Of a stretch of 64,000 nucleotides of DNA, positions 42,353 through 50,430 are shown one piece after another. Each line of letters begins with the position of its first letter. The stretch's first letter is position 1. The stretch comes from Sanguibacter sp. HDW7. GTDB taxonomy: Bacteria; Actinomycetota; Actinomycetes; Actinomycetales; Cellulomonadaceae. The stretch lies in the NCBI RefSeq assembly GCF_011300875.1, contig NZ_CP049862.1, positions 1 through 64,000 of the forward strand, read 5' to 3'. The translations under genes were made by a program, and so were the position numbers. The notes under the pieces are model-generated. The model had not been told where the DNA came from. It did not search any database and saw only the letters and a program-made list of their open reading frames with translations.

Positions 42353-42874
42353 GTGCTGTCCACCGTGAACCTGCTGCAGGCTGACGAGCCGAGGTCCGTC
42401 GTCGAGATGCTCCGGTCCCTCGTCTCCCTCGTCACCGAGCAGCCGCTCGTCGCGCTCGGGATCCTTGCGCTTCTGCTGCTGGTCGCGCTCGTCGCGCTGC
42501 GTGGGTCCCGCGCGCCGCAGCGTGGGCCGAGGCGGGGCGTCCCGAAGTACCCGAGCGTCGGTGAGTACTGGATGGCCTGGGTGCCCTTCCGTGACGGGAG
42601 CGGCGGCAAGGACCGGCCGTGCCTCGTCGTCGGCGTGGGCGCCACGAGTGCGCGCGTGCTCTACGTGACCTCCCAGGACCGCTCGGCCGACGACCGGTAC
42701 GTTCCGGTCGACACTCCCGCATGGCGCGGCAGGCAGCACCGGCCGAGCTGGCTCCAGACGACGGAGAACCATGGGGCGGACCCCACGATCAAGGTCCGGA
42801 TCGGAGACTTCCGGCGCTACCTCGGGTCGGTGGAGCCGTTCAACCGGTGGGTCGTCGAGGACAACGCGGCCTGA
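42353..42874 (+). CDS. Membrane-tethered PemK/MazF-like protein
   Basis: This 173-residue protein has one N-terminal membrane helix (about residues 30-48) and a C-terminal PemK/MazF-like beta-barrel (VGEYWMAWVPFRDGSGGKDR then PCLVVGV, and VLYVTSQDRS). Soluble MazF toxins are mRNA interferases; this version is fused to a membrane anchor and has no antitoxin gene next to it, so it may not act as a toxin. TAGCGT is 6 nt before the GTG start, giving a leaderless message. Flanked on both sides by CGATAG-family palindromes. Confidence 0.7.
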   Translation: MLSTVNLLQADEPRSVVEMLRSLVSLVTEQPLVALGILALLLLVALVALRGSRAPQRGPRRGVPKYPSVGEYWMAWVPFRDGSGGKDRPCLVVGVGATSARVLYVTSQDRSADDRYVPVDTPAWRGRQHRPSWLQTTENHGADPTIKVRIGDFRRYLGSVEPFNRWVVEDNAA

Positions 42875-42917
42875 TCCCGCGGCCACACCCGGTCCCGCCC
42901 GCACCCCTCGCTGTGGC

Positions 42918-43035
42918 TCGATAGCCGATCCGTGCGCGCTACGCGTGAGGATCGGCTATCGAACGCTCGAGTCCTGCCCGGGGAGCGCCCTCGATAGAGG
43001 ATCGGGACACACGACGTGGTCCGATCGGCTATCGA
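42918..43035. repeat. CGATAG-family palindromes, copies 2 and 3 in tandem
   Basis: Copy 2: TCGATAGCCGATCC (42918-42931) and its complement (42949-42962). Copy 3: TCGATAGAGGATCGGGACAC (42991-43010) with GTGGTCCGATCGGCTATCGA (43016-43035), a few mismatches. Both share the outer TCGATAG core with copies at 42206 and 48121. Confidence 0.8.
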
Positions 43036-43070
43036 GCCACGTCCGCGGCACGGACCGACGGGAAGGGGGG

Positions 43071-43781
43071 TCAGGTGAGGGTGGGGGCGGAGGCGGGGGT
43101 GGTCGCGAGGTCGGCTTGGGCCAGGCGGCCGTCGCGCATCTCGTGGACCTCGTCGACCATCCCTAGCTGGGAGTGGTCGTGCGTCACGAGCACCGTCGCC
43201 ACCTCCTGCTCGTGCGCGAGCCGCACGACAAGGTCGAGGACGGCCGCGCCACGCTCATGGTCGAGGGCGCTCGTCGGCTCGTCGACGAGCAGCACGGCAG
43301 GGTCCGAGACGAGCGCTCGCGCGATGTTGACGCGCTGACGCTGCCCGCCCGAGAGCTGGTGCGGCCGACGCCTCGCCTGGTCGGCGAGGCCCACCGCGTC
43401 GAGCAGTTCCATCGCCCGCGCCCGCACCGCGGCCGGCTTGCGACCGTCGAGCACCGCCATGACCTCGAGCTGCTCGAGCGCGGTGAGCGACGCGAGGAGG
43501 TTCGGCTGCTGGAAGACGACGCCGACGTGCGTGCGCCGGACCGCGGTCCGCGCGGCGTCGTCGAGCAGGGTGACGTCGCGGCCGCCGATCTCGACCGTGC
43601 CCGCGTCGGGCCGCACGAGCGTCGCCGCGACCGCGAGCAGGCTCGACTTGCCCGAGCCCGACGGGCCGACGACCGCAGCGACGGTGCCGTCGGGCACGGT
43701 GAGCGAGACGCGGTCGAGCGCCGTGACGCGCTCCGCGCCGTCGGGGTAGGTGAGGGTGATGTTGGTGAGGACGAGGCTCAT
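43071..43781 (-). CDS. ABC transporter ATP-binding protein (MacB/LolD type)
   Basis: This 236-residue ATPase has Walker A GPSGSGKSS (about residues 39-47), FQQPNLL in the Q-loop, signature LSGGQRQRVNIARAL, Walker B LLVDEPTSALD and switch His in VTHDHSQLG. These features mark the FtsX/MacB-partner subfamily. The ATG overlaps the stop of the permease gene by 4 nt. A short Thr/Ala-rich tail ends the protein. It works with the FtsX-type permease upstream. Confidence 0.92.
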   Translation of the reverse strand: MSLVLTNITLTYPDGAERVTALDRVSLTVPDGTVAAVVGPSGSGKSSLLAVAATLVRPDAGTVEIGGRDVTLLDDAARTAVRRTHVGVVFQQPNLLASLTALEQLEVMAVLDGRKPAAVRARAMELLDAVGLADQARRRPHQLSGGQRQRVNIARALVSDPAVLLVDEPTSALDHERGAAVLDLVVRLAHEQEVATVLVTHDHSQLGMVDEVHEMRDGRLAQADLATTPASAPTLT

Positions 43782-44839
43782 CGGGCACTTCCCAGGGCAG
43801 TGAGGGGGTCGACGGACGTCACGCGGCGCACCGCGAGGGCGGCGCCCGCCAGGCCCAGGACGACGAGTGCCCCGAAGGGCACGAGGACGGAGGCGGGGCT
43901 CAGCACGAACGGCACGACGTTGCCGATGACGGCGCCGAGCCCGACGACGACGAGCGTCCCGAGCCCCGTGCCCGCGAGGAGCAGGACGAGGGCCTGGCCG
44001 AGCGCGTCGCGCAGCAGCAGGTGCGTCGAGGCGCCGAGCGCGCGGAGCACCGCGACGTCGCCCGAGCGCTGCACCGTCCACACTGTGAAGAACGAGCCGA
44101 CGACGAGCGCCGAGATGACGAGAAGGAACGCCTGCATCATCTGCAGCGAGCCGTTCTCGGACGTGAACGCGCCGATCGTGCGCAGGGCGCCCTTGACGGT
44201 CGTCGTCGAGGTGCCGAGGTCGGCGTCCGCAGCGGCGGCGTCGAAGCTGGCCGTCGTCGTGAGCGCGAGGAACGTCGCTGAGCCGGCCTCGGTGCGGCCC
44301 TGGGAGGGGACGTCGCCGGGCGTCGTCCACACGACGGGGACGTGGGAGAGCGACGCGTCGCCCTCGATCGCGCCGACCGTGAGCTCGCGGTCGCCGAGCG
44401 TCAGCGTGCCGCCGACGGCAAGGCCCAGGTCGGACGCCGCGCCCTCGGAGAGGACGACGGAGCCGTCGGACACGGACGGCGCGACAGCCGAGCCGGCGGG
44501 CGCTCCCATGACGGTGACGGACGCCCGACGCTCGCCCGCGCCGCGCGTCACGACGACCGACACCGGCGTCACTTCCGAGACGCCTGGGACCGAGCGCCAC
44601 GCGTCGACGGTCGCCGCGTCGAGCTGCGACGTCGTGAGCAACGCCTTCTCCCCGAACTCGGGCGCCTCGAGCACGACGTGGTCCGCGGGCAGGTCCGCGA
44701 TCGCCGACGTCGATTCCCGCGCGAGCCCCGCGGTGAGCCCCGAGACGAGCCCCACGAGCACCGTGACGAGGACGACGACCGCCCCGATGAGACCGAAGCG
44801 GCCGCGCGCTGCGCGCAGGTCCCGCCATGCGACGTACAT
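43778..44839 (-). CDS. FtsX-like ABC transporter permease
   Basis: This 353-residue membrane protein has one N-terminal helix (about residues 15-38), a large extracellular domain (about residues 45-230), and three C-terminal helices with the FtsX region (SALVVGSFFTVWTVQRSGDV then AVLRALGAS). Such pairs act as mechanotransmitting exporters or lipoprotein/peptide systems. GGAAGGA precedes the ATG. It is divergent from the two-component genes, with a dyad between them. Confidence 0.88.
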   Translation of the reverse strand: MYVAWRDLRAARGRFGLIGAVVVLVTVLVGLVSGLTAGLARESTSAIADLPADHVVLEAPEFGEKALLTTSQLDAATVDAWRSVPGVSEVTPVSVVVTRGAGERRASVTVMGAPAGSAVAPSVSDGSVVLSEGAASDLGLAVGGTLTLGDRELTVGAIEGDASLSHVPVVWTTPGDVPSQGRTEAGSATFLALTTTASFDAAAADADLGTSTTTVKGALRTIGAFTSENGSLQMMQAFLLVISALVVGSFFTVWTVQRSGDVAVLRALGASTHLLLRDALGQALVLLLAGTGLGTLVVVGLGAVIGNVVPFVLSPASVLVPFGALVVLGLAGAALAVRRVTSVDPLTALGSAR

Positions 44840-44930
44840 CTGTTCCTTCCCGTGCGGACGCGGCGCCACGCACCACTCGACCCTCCGCCGCGCGGGTCGT
44901 CCGAGGCATCGGCCGGGGCGGAGCCCTCGG

Positions 44931-44948
44931 ATCGTCCGTTCGGACGAT
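44931..44948. promoter_or_regulatory. Putative response-regulator site ATCGTCCG-TT-CGGACGAT
   Basis: A perfect 8-bp-arm inverted repeat lies between the exporter and two-component genes, with a further TCGTCCGA half-site at about 44896-44904. TAGGGT (44971-44976) just downstream may be the -10 box of the kinase gene. The dyad is a good candidate for the adjacent NarL-type regulator. Confidence 0.5.
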
Positions 44949-44985
44949 GACGCGGCAGGGCGGGGCTGCCTAGGGTGGAGCTGCT

Positions 44986-46371
44986 GTGAACGTCGACCTC
45001 CGCCCCGTCCCGCTCGTGCTGCGCGCCGGCCCGCACCTCGTGCTCGCGCTGCTGCTCGCGCTCGTCGTCGTGCGCGCGCTCGGTGAGCCCGGCGCGGGGA
45101 TCGTCGTCGCGCTCGCGGCCGCGCTCGCCGTCGTCGACGGGGTGGGGATCGTCCGCGGGGACCTGCGCCTCGTGCAGCCCCGGGCTGTGGGCGGCGCACC
45201 GGAAGCGCGACCTGTGGGCAGGTCGGGCTCCGCCACCGCGTGGCTCGCCGTGCTCGTCGCACTGTGGATCGCCCTGCTCGCCGTGACGTCCGAGGCCGTG
45301 TGGCTCGCGTTCCCGCTGTTCTTCCTCGTCCTGCAGATCCTTCCCGCGCTCGCGGGCGCGGCCACGCTCGTCGTGCTCGTCGGGGCGTCCGTCACCGCGT
45401 ACGTCCTGCACACGGGCAAGCTCGACGTCGGCGCCGTGCTCGGCCCCGTGCTCGGCGCGGCCTTCGCCGCGGCCGCAGTCCACGGGCATGCCGCGCTCGC
45501 GCGGGAGAGCGAACGACGACGCCTGCTCATCGCCGAGCTGCAGGTCGCGCACGCCGACCTTGCGACCGCGTCCCGCAACGAAGGCGTGATCGCCGAGCGT
45601 GAGCGGCTCGCGCGCGAGATCCACGACACCCTCGCGCAGGGGCTCTCCTCGATCCAGCTGCTGCTGCGCGCCGCCGAGCGCGTGCTCGACTCCGCCGCGA
45701 CGCAGCATGCCGACGTCGACCCGCGCGCCGTCGCCGAGCTCGCGACAGCGGCCCGGCACGTCACGCAGGCGCGCGAGACTGCCGCCGAGAACCTCGTCGA
45801 GTCTCGGCGCCTCGTGCGCGCGTGGACGTCGCCCGAGCTCGACGCCGGGGGGCTCGTCACCGCGCTCGAACGGCTCGCGACCCCGCGCGCCGGGGACCAA
45901 GTCAGCGCGTTCGTGCACGTCTCCGGGACGGCTGTCCCGCTCGGTGCCGATGTCGACCAGGCGCTCCTGCGCGTCGCGCAGTCGGCCGTCGGCAACGCCG
46001 TCCGGCACGCCGACGCGTCCCGCATCGACGTCACGCTGAGCTTCATGGACGACGAGGTCGCGCTCGACGTCGTCGACGACGGCTGCGGCTTCGACGTGGA
46101 CGCCGTGCTCGCGCGTGGTGCGGGGGCCGACTCGGGCTTCGGCCTGCCGGGCATGCGCGCCCGGACGCGTGCGCTCGGCGGGACTCTTGCCGTCGAGTCG
46201 TCGGCCGGCGCGGGGACGGCGATCGCCGTGCGCGTGCCGCTCGGCGCTGGCAGCGTCCTCGACGGGGCCGGGGTGGCCGGGCGTGGCGGTCCCGTGCGTC
46301 CCGCCGACGACGTCCCGGCCGACGCCGACGTCGTCGGCGACGTTCCTGCACCGGACGGAGGTGCGACGTGA
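44986..46371 (+). CDS. NarL-type sensor histidine kinase
   Basis: This 461-residue kinase has about five N-terminal membrane helices (residues 13-165), a HisKA_3 dimerisation domain with the phosphorylated His213 (RERLAREIHDTLAQGLSSIQ) and a HATPase_c domain (AVRHADAS, DDGCGFDVD, GFGLPGMRAR, GTAIAVRVPL). A Gly/Ala/Asp-rich tail of about 40 residues follows. The sensor part lies in the membrane with little extracellular domain, so it may sense the envelope. GTG start behind GGTGGAG. Its stop overlaps the response-regulator start (GTGA). Confidence 0.9.
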   Translation: MNVDLRPVPLVLRAGPHLVLALLLALVVVRALGEPGAGIVVALAAALAVVDGVGIVRGDLRLVQPRAVGGAPEARPVGRSGSATAWLAVLVALWIALLAVTSEAVWLAFPLFFLVLQILPALAGAATLVVLVGASVTAYVLHTGKLDVGAVLGPVLGAAFAAAAVHGHAALARESERRRLLIAELQVAHADLATASRNEGVIAERERLAREIHDTLAQGLSSIQLLLRAAERVLDSAATQHADVDPRAVAELATAARHVTQARETAAENLVESRRLVRAWTSPELDAGGLVTALERLATPRAGDQVSAFVHVSGTAVPLGADVDQALLRVAQSAVGNAVRHADASRIDVTLSFMDDEVALDVVDDGCGFDVDAVLARGAGADSGFGLPGMRARTRALGGTLAVESSAGAGTAIAVRVPLGAGSVLDGAGVAGRGGPVRPADDVPADADVVGDVPAPDGGAT

Positions 46372-47027
46372 TCCGCATCCTCCTCGCCGACGACCACCCC
46401 GTCGTGCGCGCGGGAGTCCGGGCGCTGCTCGAGACCGAGCCCGACCTCGCGATCGTCGGCGAGGCGCCGACCGCTGCCGACGCGGTGCGGCTCACGGCCG
46501 AGCTCGTGCCCGACGTCGTCCTCATGGACCTGCAGTTCGGCGACGGGCCTGCGGGCGGCGTCGAGGCGACGGCGTCGATCGTCGGGCGGGGGACGCCGGT
46601 CGGGGCCGACGGCAGCGCGGGCCCGTCGGGCCCGCGCGTCATCGTCCTGACGACCTACGGGACCGACGCGGACATCCTCGCGGCGCTCGAGGCCGGCGCC
46701 GTCGGCTACCTGCTCAAGGACGCGCCGCCCGAGGAGCTTGTCGCCGCGGTCCGCGCGGCCGCTGCCGGGGCGTCGGCGCTCGCGCCGGCGATCGCGACCC
46801 GCCTCGTCGAACGCGTCCGCACCCCTGCCTCGGCGCTCACCGCGCGCGAGACCGAGGTGCTCGTCCTCGTCGCCGAGGGGCTGACGAACCAGCAGGTGAG
46901 TCGCCGTCTCTTCCTGTCCGAGGCGACGGTGAAGTCGCACCTTGCGCACGTCTACACGAAGCTCGGCGTCGACTCGCGCACCGCCGCGGTCACTGTGGCG
47001 AGGACCCGCGGCATCCTGCGCGCCTGA
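46368..47027 (+). CDS. NarL/FixJ response regulator
   Basis: This 219-residue regulator has a receiver domain with acidic Asp8-Asp9 and phosphorylated Asp54 (VVLMDLQFGDG), then Thr and Lys of the switch (LTTYG, LLKDAPPEEL). A LuxR-type HTH follows (LTARETEVLVLVAEGLTNQQ, VSRRLFLSEATVKSHLAHVY). It is coupled to the sensor kinase. A small insertion (about residues 68-84, GRGTPVGADGSAGPSGP) lies in the receiver, between beta-3 and beta-4. Probable target: the divergent FtsX-type exporter. Confidence 0.92.
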   Translation: MIRILLADDHPVVRAGVRALLETEPDLAIVGEAPTAADAVRLTAELVPDVVLMDLQFGDGPAGGVEATASIVGRGTPVGADGSAGPSGPRVIVLTTYGTDADILAALEAGAVGYLLKDAPPEELVAAVRAAAAGASALAPAIATRLVERVRTPASALTARETEVLVLVAEGLTNQQVSRRLFLSEATVKSHLAHVYTKLGVDSRTAAVTVARTRGILRA

Positions 47028-47067
47028 GCGTGTCCGCGACCTCGGTGGCTGCCGCTAGTCTCGGGTC

Positions 47068-47982
47068 ATGTCGAACGAGAGCACCGAGCAGCCCGAACGT
47101 CGCCTGACCGACTTCGGGGCCTGGGTCATCAAGTGCAACCCGGAGTTCAGCAAGCCCCAGGAGCTCCTCGCCCAGGGTGGCCTGGACGACTACTGGAGCC
47201 TGACGAACAGCCCGTCCTACCGCGTCGACGAGATGCAGGAGGACGACCCGGTCGTCTTCTACGTCGGTCGCGGGTCGCGGACCGTCGACGCCGGGTTCTG
47301 GGGCGCCGGGATGATCACCGACGGTGTTGTCAGGGGCATCGAGGCCGACCCGGACGCGTGGGCCGACTCCGAGCGTGCCGAGAGCCGCACGACGTGGCTC
47401 GGCGTCGGCGTGACCTTCTGGGAGGTGCCCGTCACGCTCGAGCAGGCGCGCGAGGACGAGGTGCTCGCCGCGTCCGAGCCCGTCGCGAAGCCCCAGGTGT
47501 CGCCCGCCTACCTCACGAAGGCCGAGCTCGACGCGCTCCTCGCGCTCGCCGGCCACGAGTCGCTCTTCGACGGCACCGCCGCCGTGCGGTCCCGGCACTC
47601 CGGCAGCGAGCTCAAGGCGATCGTCGAGAAGCGCGCGATCGCTGCCGCCAAGAAGCACTACAAGAAGCTCGGCTTCAAGCTCGTCAAGGACGTCCAGTCC
47701 GAGCGTGGCCTCGGCTACGACCTCGAGCTCAAGCGCAAGGAGGGTGGCGTCAAGGAGACGATCCTCGTCGAGGTCAAGGGCAAGATCGGCAAGCGGACGT
47801 CGACGTCGTCCGTCGTCCTCACCGCGAACGAGCTCAAGGCAGCGAAGAAGGAGAAGGGCTGGCGGCTCCTCGTGGTCTCCGAGGCGCTCGAGAAGAAGCC
47901 CGTCGTCACCGAGATCAGCGGCAAGGAGGCCCGCAAGGCGTCGAAGGCCATGGCGCACACGGTGACGCTCCCGCAGAGCTGA
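47068..47982 (+). CDS. Putative EVE-DUF3883 protein (modification-dependent nuclease-like)
   Basis: This 304-residue protein has two domains. Residues ~15-120 look like an EVE/PUA-like domain (WVIKCNPEFSKPQELLAQGG, DPVVFYVGRG, GFWGAGMI, VTFWEVPV). EVE domains bind modified bases and feed them to nucleases. Residues ~180-300 form a DUF3883-like region with a PD-(D/E)xK pattern: Asp218 in GYDLELK and Glu235-Val-Lys237 in LVEVKGK. A 60-residue linker joins them. TAGTCT is 6 nt before the ATG. No methylase or other restriction gene is adjacent. Function inferred from domains. Confidence 0.65.
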   Translation: MSNESTEQPERRLTDFGAWVIKCNPEFSKPQELLAQGGLDDYWSLTNSPSYRVDEMQEDDPVVFYVGRGSRTVDAGFWGAGMITDGVVRGIEADPDAWADSERAESRTTWLGVGVTFWEVPVTLEQAREDEVLAASEPVAKPQVSPAYLTKAELDALLALAGHESLFDGTAAVRSRHSGSELKAIVEKRAIAAAKKHYKKLGFKLVKDVQSERGLGYDLELKRKEGGVKETILVEVKGKIGKRTSTSSVVLTANELKAAKKEKGWRLLVVSEALEKKPVVTEISGKEARKASKAMAHTVTLPQS

Positions 47983-48053
47983 CGGCCCCGTCGTCCGTCC
48001 CGGTCCGGAAGGCGCCCTGCTTCCGTCGTAGGCCTCCTCCCGGCGCCCCTTGT

Positions 48054-48110
48054 CCCCACGGATTGACGGGTTCCACCCATTCAATGGGTGGAACCCGTCA
48101 ATCCGTGGGG
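48054..48110. repeat. 28-bp-arm perfect hairpin
   Basis: The left arm (48054-48081) starts CCCCACGGATTGACGGGTTC and the right arm (48083-48110) is its exact complement, with one nominal unpaired base, so the real loop is about TTCAA. It is the longest perfect arm in the window. Its position downstream of the EVE-DUF3883 gene also fits a terminator. Confidence 0.8.
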
Positions 48111-48120
48111 AAGGAGTGGG

Positions 48121-48167
48121 CTCGATAGCCGATCCGTCCGCGGGAAGGGGACGGATCGGCTATCGAG
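48121..48167. repeat. CGATAG-family palindrome, copy 4
   Basis: CTCGATAGCCGATCCGTCC (48121-48139), 9-nt loop, exact complement (48149-48167). The outer 14 bp are identical to copy 2 at 42918-42931. Confidence 0.85.
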
Positions 48168-48190
48168 ACACCACGGGGCGGCGGAGTCGG

Positions 48191-50320
48191 TCAGCCGAGG
48201 GTTGCCACAGGGTCCAACGGGTCCGCGCCCAGGACGTGCTGCGCGAGGAAGCCGCGCACCGTCGCGTACCAGACCTTCGCGTGCTGCGGCTTGAGCACCC
48301 AGTGGTTCTCGTCCGGGAAGTACAGGAACCGGTGGACCGTCGACCCGTCGGCCTCCTGCGGCAGGCCCGACGCGCTGAGCAGCGAGTACCAGAGCGAGAG
48401 CCCCTCGCCGATCGGCACGCGGTAGTCCTTGTCGCCGTGCACGACGAGCATCGGCGTGCGGATCTCCCCGACCGACCGGTGCGGCGACCACGCCGCCCGC
48501 ATCTCGGGCGTCATCTCGCGCGCCCAGTACGACGCGTGGTCCGTCGTCGGCAGGAACGTCTCGAGCGACCACAGGCTCGCGTGCGTGACGATCGCCCGGA
48601 AGCGGTCCGTATGGCCCGCGACCCAGTTCGCCATGTACCCGCCGAACGACCCGCCCATCGCGGCCGTCCGCGTCTCGTCGACGTCCGGGCGCGCCTCGGC
48701 GGCGTCGGTGATCGCGAGGAGGTCCGTGTACGGCTCGGCGCCCCAGCGGCCCCAGCCGCGCTCGATCATCGCCTGCCCGTAGCCCGTCGACAGCGCCGGG
48801 TCGGGCAGCAGGACGGCCCAGCCCTGCGCGACGAGCAGCCACGGGCTCCACCGCCACGACCAGCCGTTCCACGAGCCGAGCGGCCCGCCGTGGATCCACA
48901 GGACGAGCGGCGCGGGGGCGTCGGCCGAAGCGCCGTCGGGCAGGGCGAGCCACGCCCGCAGGGGCGTGCCGTCGGCCGCCGTCGTCGTCACCTCGGTGAG
49001 CGTGCCCGGCAGCGCCGGGCGTTGCGCAGGCCCCTGCAGGGCCGTGACCTGTGCGAACCCTCCCTCGGTGACGTCGAGCGCGACGCGCACGACCTCCGCC
49101 GGGTGCTCCCACGACGAGCGCAGCGCGAACACCGCGGACCCGTCGGGCGCGACGACGACGTCAGTGAACACGCCCTCGTCCGTGAGGCGCACGACGTCGC
49201 CCGACGCGACGTCGACACGGAAGACCGGCCCGCGCCCCTGCCAGTCGGACGTCATGACGAGCCCCGACCCGTCGGGCAGCCACGCGACCTGCCCCGGCCA
49301 GCCGTCCCAGTCCGCGCCGAGCCTGCGCCGGTCGCCGGTCGCGAGGTCGAGCAGCCACAGCTCGTTGCGCGGGCCCGCGCTCGGCGTCGACCGCTCGCTG
49401 CGCACCCACACGAGGTGCGTGCCGTCGGGGCTCACGCGAGGTGCGTGGTGGTCGTGCGTCGCGTCGGCCGTGAGCAGGTCCGTCCGCTCGCCGGTCGTGA
49501 CGTCGATGCGGACGAGGCCCGTGCCGAGGGTCGCGCGCCCCTCGGGCACGCGCCACTCCGCGACGAGCCACGTGCCGTCGGGCGCGAGGTCCCACGCGGA
49601 GTCGTCGAGCGCCGCGCCCGCGTCCGGCGTGAGGTCGCGCAGGACGGCGGGGGTTGCGTCGTCGAGGAGGGTCGCGGGGTGCGGGACGTGGGCGTCGGTG
49701 CCCGACGCGTCCGTGCCCGACGCCTGCGCGACCGGCGCCGCAGTAGGGGTGCCGTCGAGCGCGTAGATCCGCGGCATCGACGGACCGAGGTCGTGGTCCC
49801 AGTAACGGATCGGGTAGCCGTCGTGGAGGATCGCCGCGACCTTCGCGTCGTCGCGGACCTTGCGCCGCTCGGCGTCGTCCGCGACGTCACCCGAGCGCAC
49901 GAACGCCGACGCGCCAACGAGCACCGTCCCGCTGCCGCGCGCGACCGTCACCGAGCCGATGCCGCCCGGGTGCGACGCAAGCGTCCGCGCCTCGCCGCCG
50001 CCCGCGGACAGCTCCCACAGGCGCGCCTTCTCGTCGTCGTCGCCCCCCGGCCGCGTCGCCACGAACAGCAGCGCGCCGTCGGACGCGAACGCGGCCTGGC
50101 TCTCGCCCTTCGCTCCGCGCGTGAGGCGCCGCGCCGGCACCTGACCCAGAGGGTCGACCTCCCACAGCGACGTCACGTACCTGTCGCCGTCCGGGTGGCG
50201 CGTCGCGACGCCCGTGACGAGCCGGAGCCCGTCCGGGGAGAGCGCGAGCCCGCCGAGGCGGGGCAGCGCGACGAAGTCGTCGAGGTCGGAGAACGGGGTC
50301 GCGGGAGCGTCGGGCGTCAT
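48191..50320 (-). CDS. S9 family prolyl oligopeptidase-like peptidase
   Basis: This 709-residue serine peptidase cleaves peptides in the cytosol. The N-terminal ~430 residues form a beta-propeller with repeated strand patterns. The alpha/beta-hydrolase end holds the triad Ser558 (GGSFGGYMAN), Asp632 (HGDKDYRVP) and His673 (DENHW). The upper part carries HGGPLGSWNG, the oxyanion region. Length and motifs fit the acylaminoacyl-peptidase/DPP subgroup. No signal peptide. A short repeated SGTDASGTDA lies in the propeller. Substrate not known. Confidence 0.9.
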   Translation of the reverse strand: MTPDAPATPFSDLDDFVALPRLGGLALSPDGLRLVTGVATRHPDGDRYVTSLWEVDPLGQVPARRLTRGAKGESQAAFASDGALLFVATRPGGDDDEKARLWELSAGGGEARTLASHPGGIGSVTVARGSGTVLVGASAFVRSGDVADDAERRKVRDDAKVAAILHDGYPIRYWDHDLGPSMPRIYALDGTPTAAPVAQASGTDASGTDAHVPHPATLLDDATPAVLRDLTPDAGAALDDSAWDLAPDGTWLVAEWRVPEGRATLGTGLVRIDVTTGERTDLLTADATHDHHAPRVSPDGTHLVWVRSERSTPSAGPRNELWLLDLATGDRRRLGADWDGWPGQVAWLPDGSGLVMTSDWQGRGPVFRVDVASGDVVRLTDEGVFTDVVVAPDGSAVFALRSSWEHPAEVVRVALDVTEGGFAQVTALQGPAQRPALPGTLTEVTTTAADGTPLRAWLALPDGASADAPAPLVLWIHGGPLGSWNGWSWRWSPWLLVAQGWAVLLPDPALSTGYGQAMIERGWGRWGAEPYTDLLAITDAAEARPDVDETRTAAMGGSFGGYMANWVAGHTDRFRAIVTHASLWSLETFLPTTDHASYWAREMTPEMRAAWSPHRSVGEIRTPMLVVHGDKDYRVPIGEGLSLWYSLLSASGLPQEADGSTVHRFLYFPDENHWVLKPQHAKVWYATVRGFLAQHVLGADPLDPVATLG

Positions 50321-50392
50321 GACCCCACTCTGCCCCCGCACACGGCGCCGCTGCCACCGGCGTCCCCGCACGCGGCCGCGCATCGGATGAGC

Positions 50393-50423
50393 TTGCGCCT
50401 GCCCCTGGGGCAGGCCCTAGCGT
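50393..50423 (+). promoter_or_regulatory. MerR-type promoter with 19-nt spacer and dyad
   Basis: TTGCGC (50393-50398) and TAGCGT (50418-50423) are 19 nt apart, the long spacer expected for MerR-activated promoters. The perfect dyad GCCTGCCCCTGGGGCAGGC (50397-50415) fills the spacer. TAGCGT lies 7 nt before the ATG of the MerR gene, so the promoter is autoregulatory and leaderless. Confidence 0.8.
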
Positions 50424-50430
50424 CGGTCGC

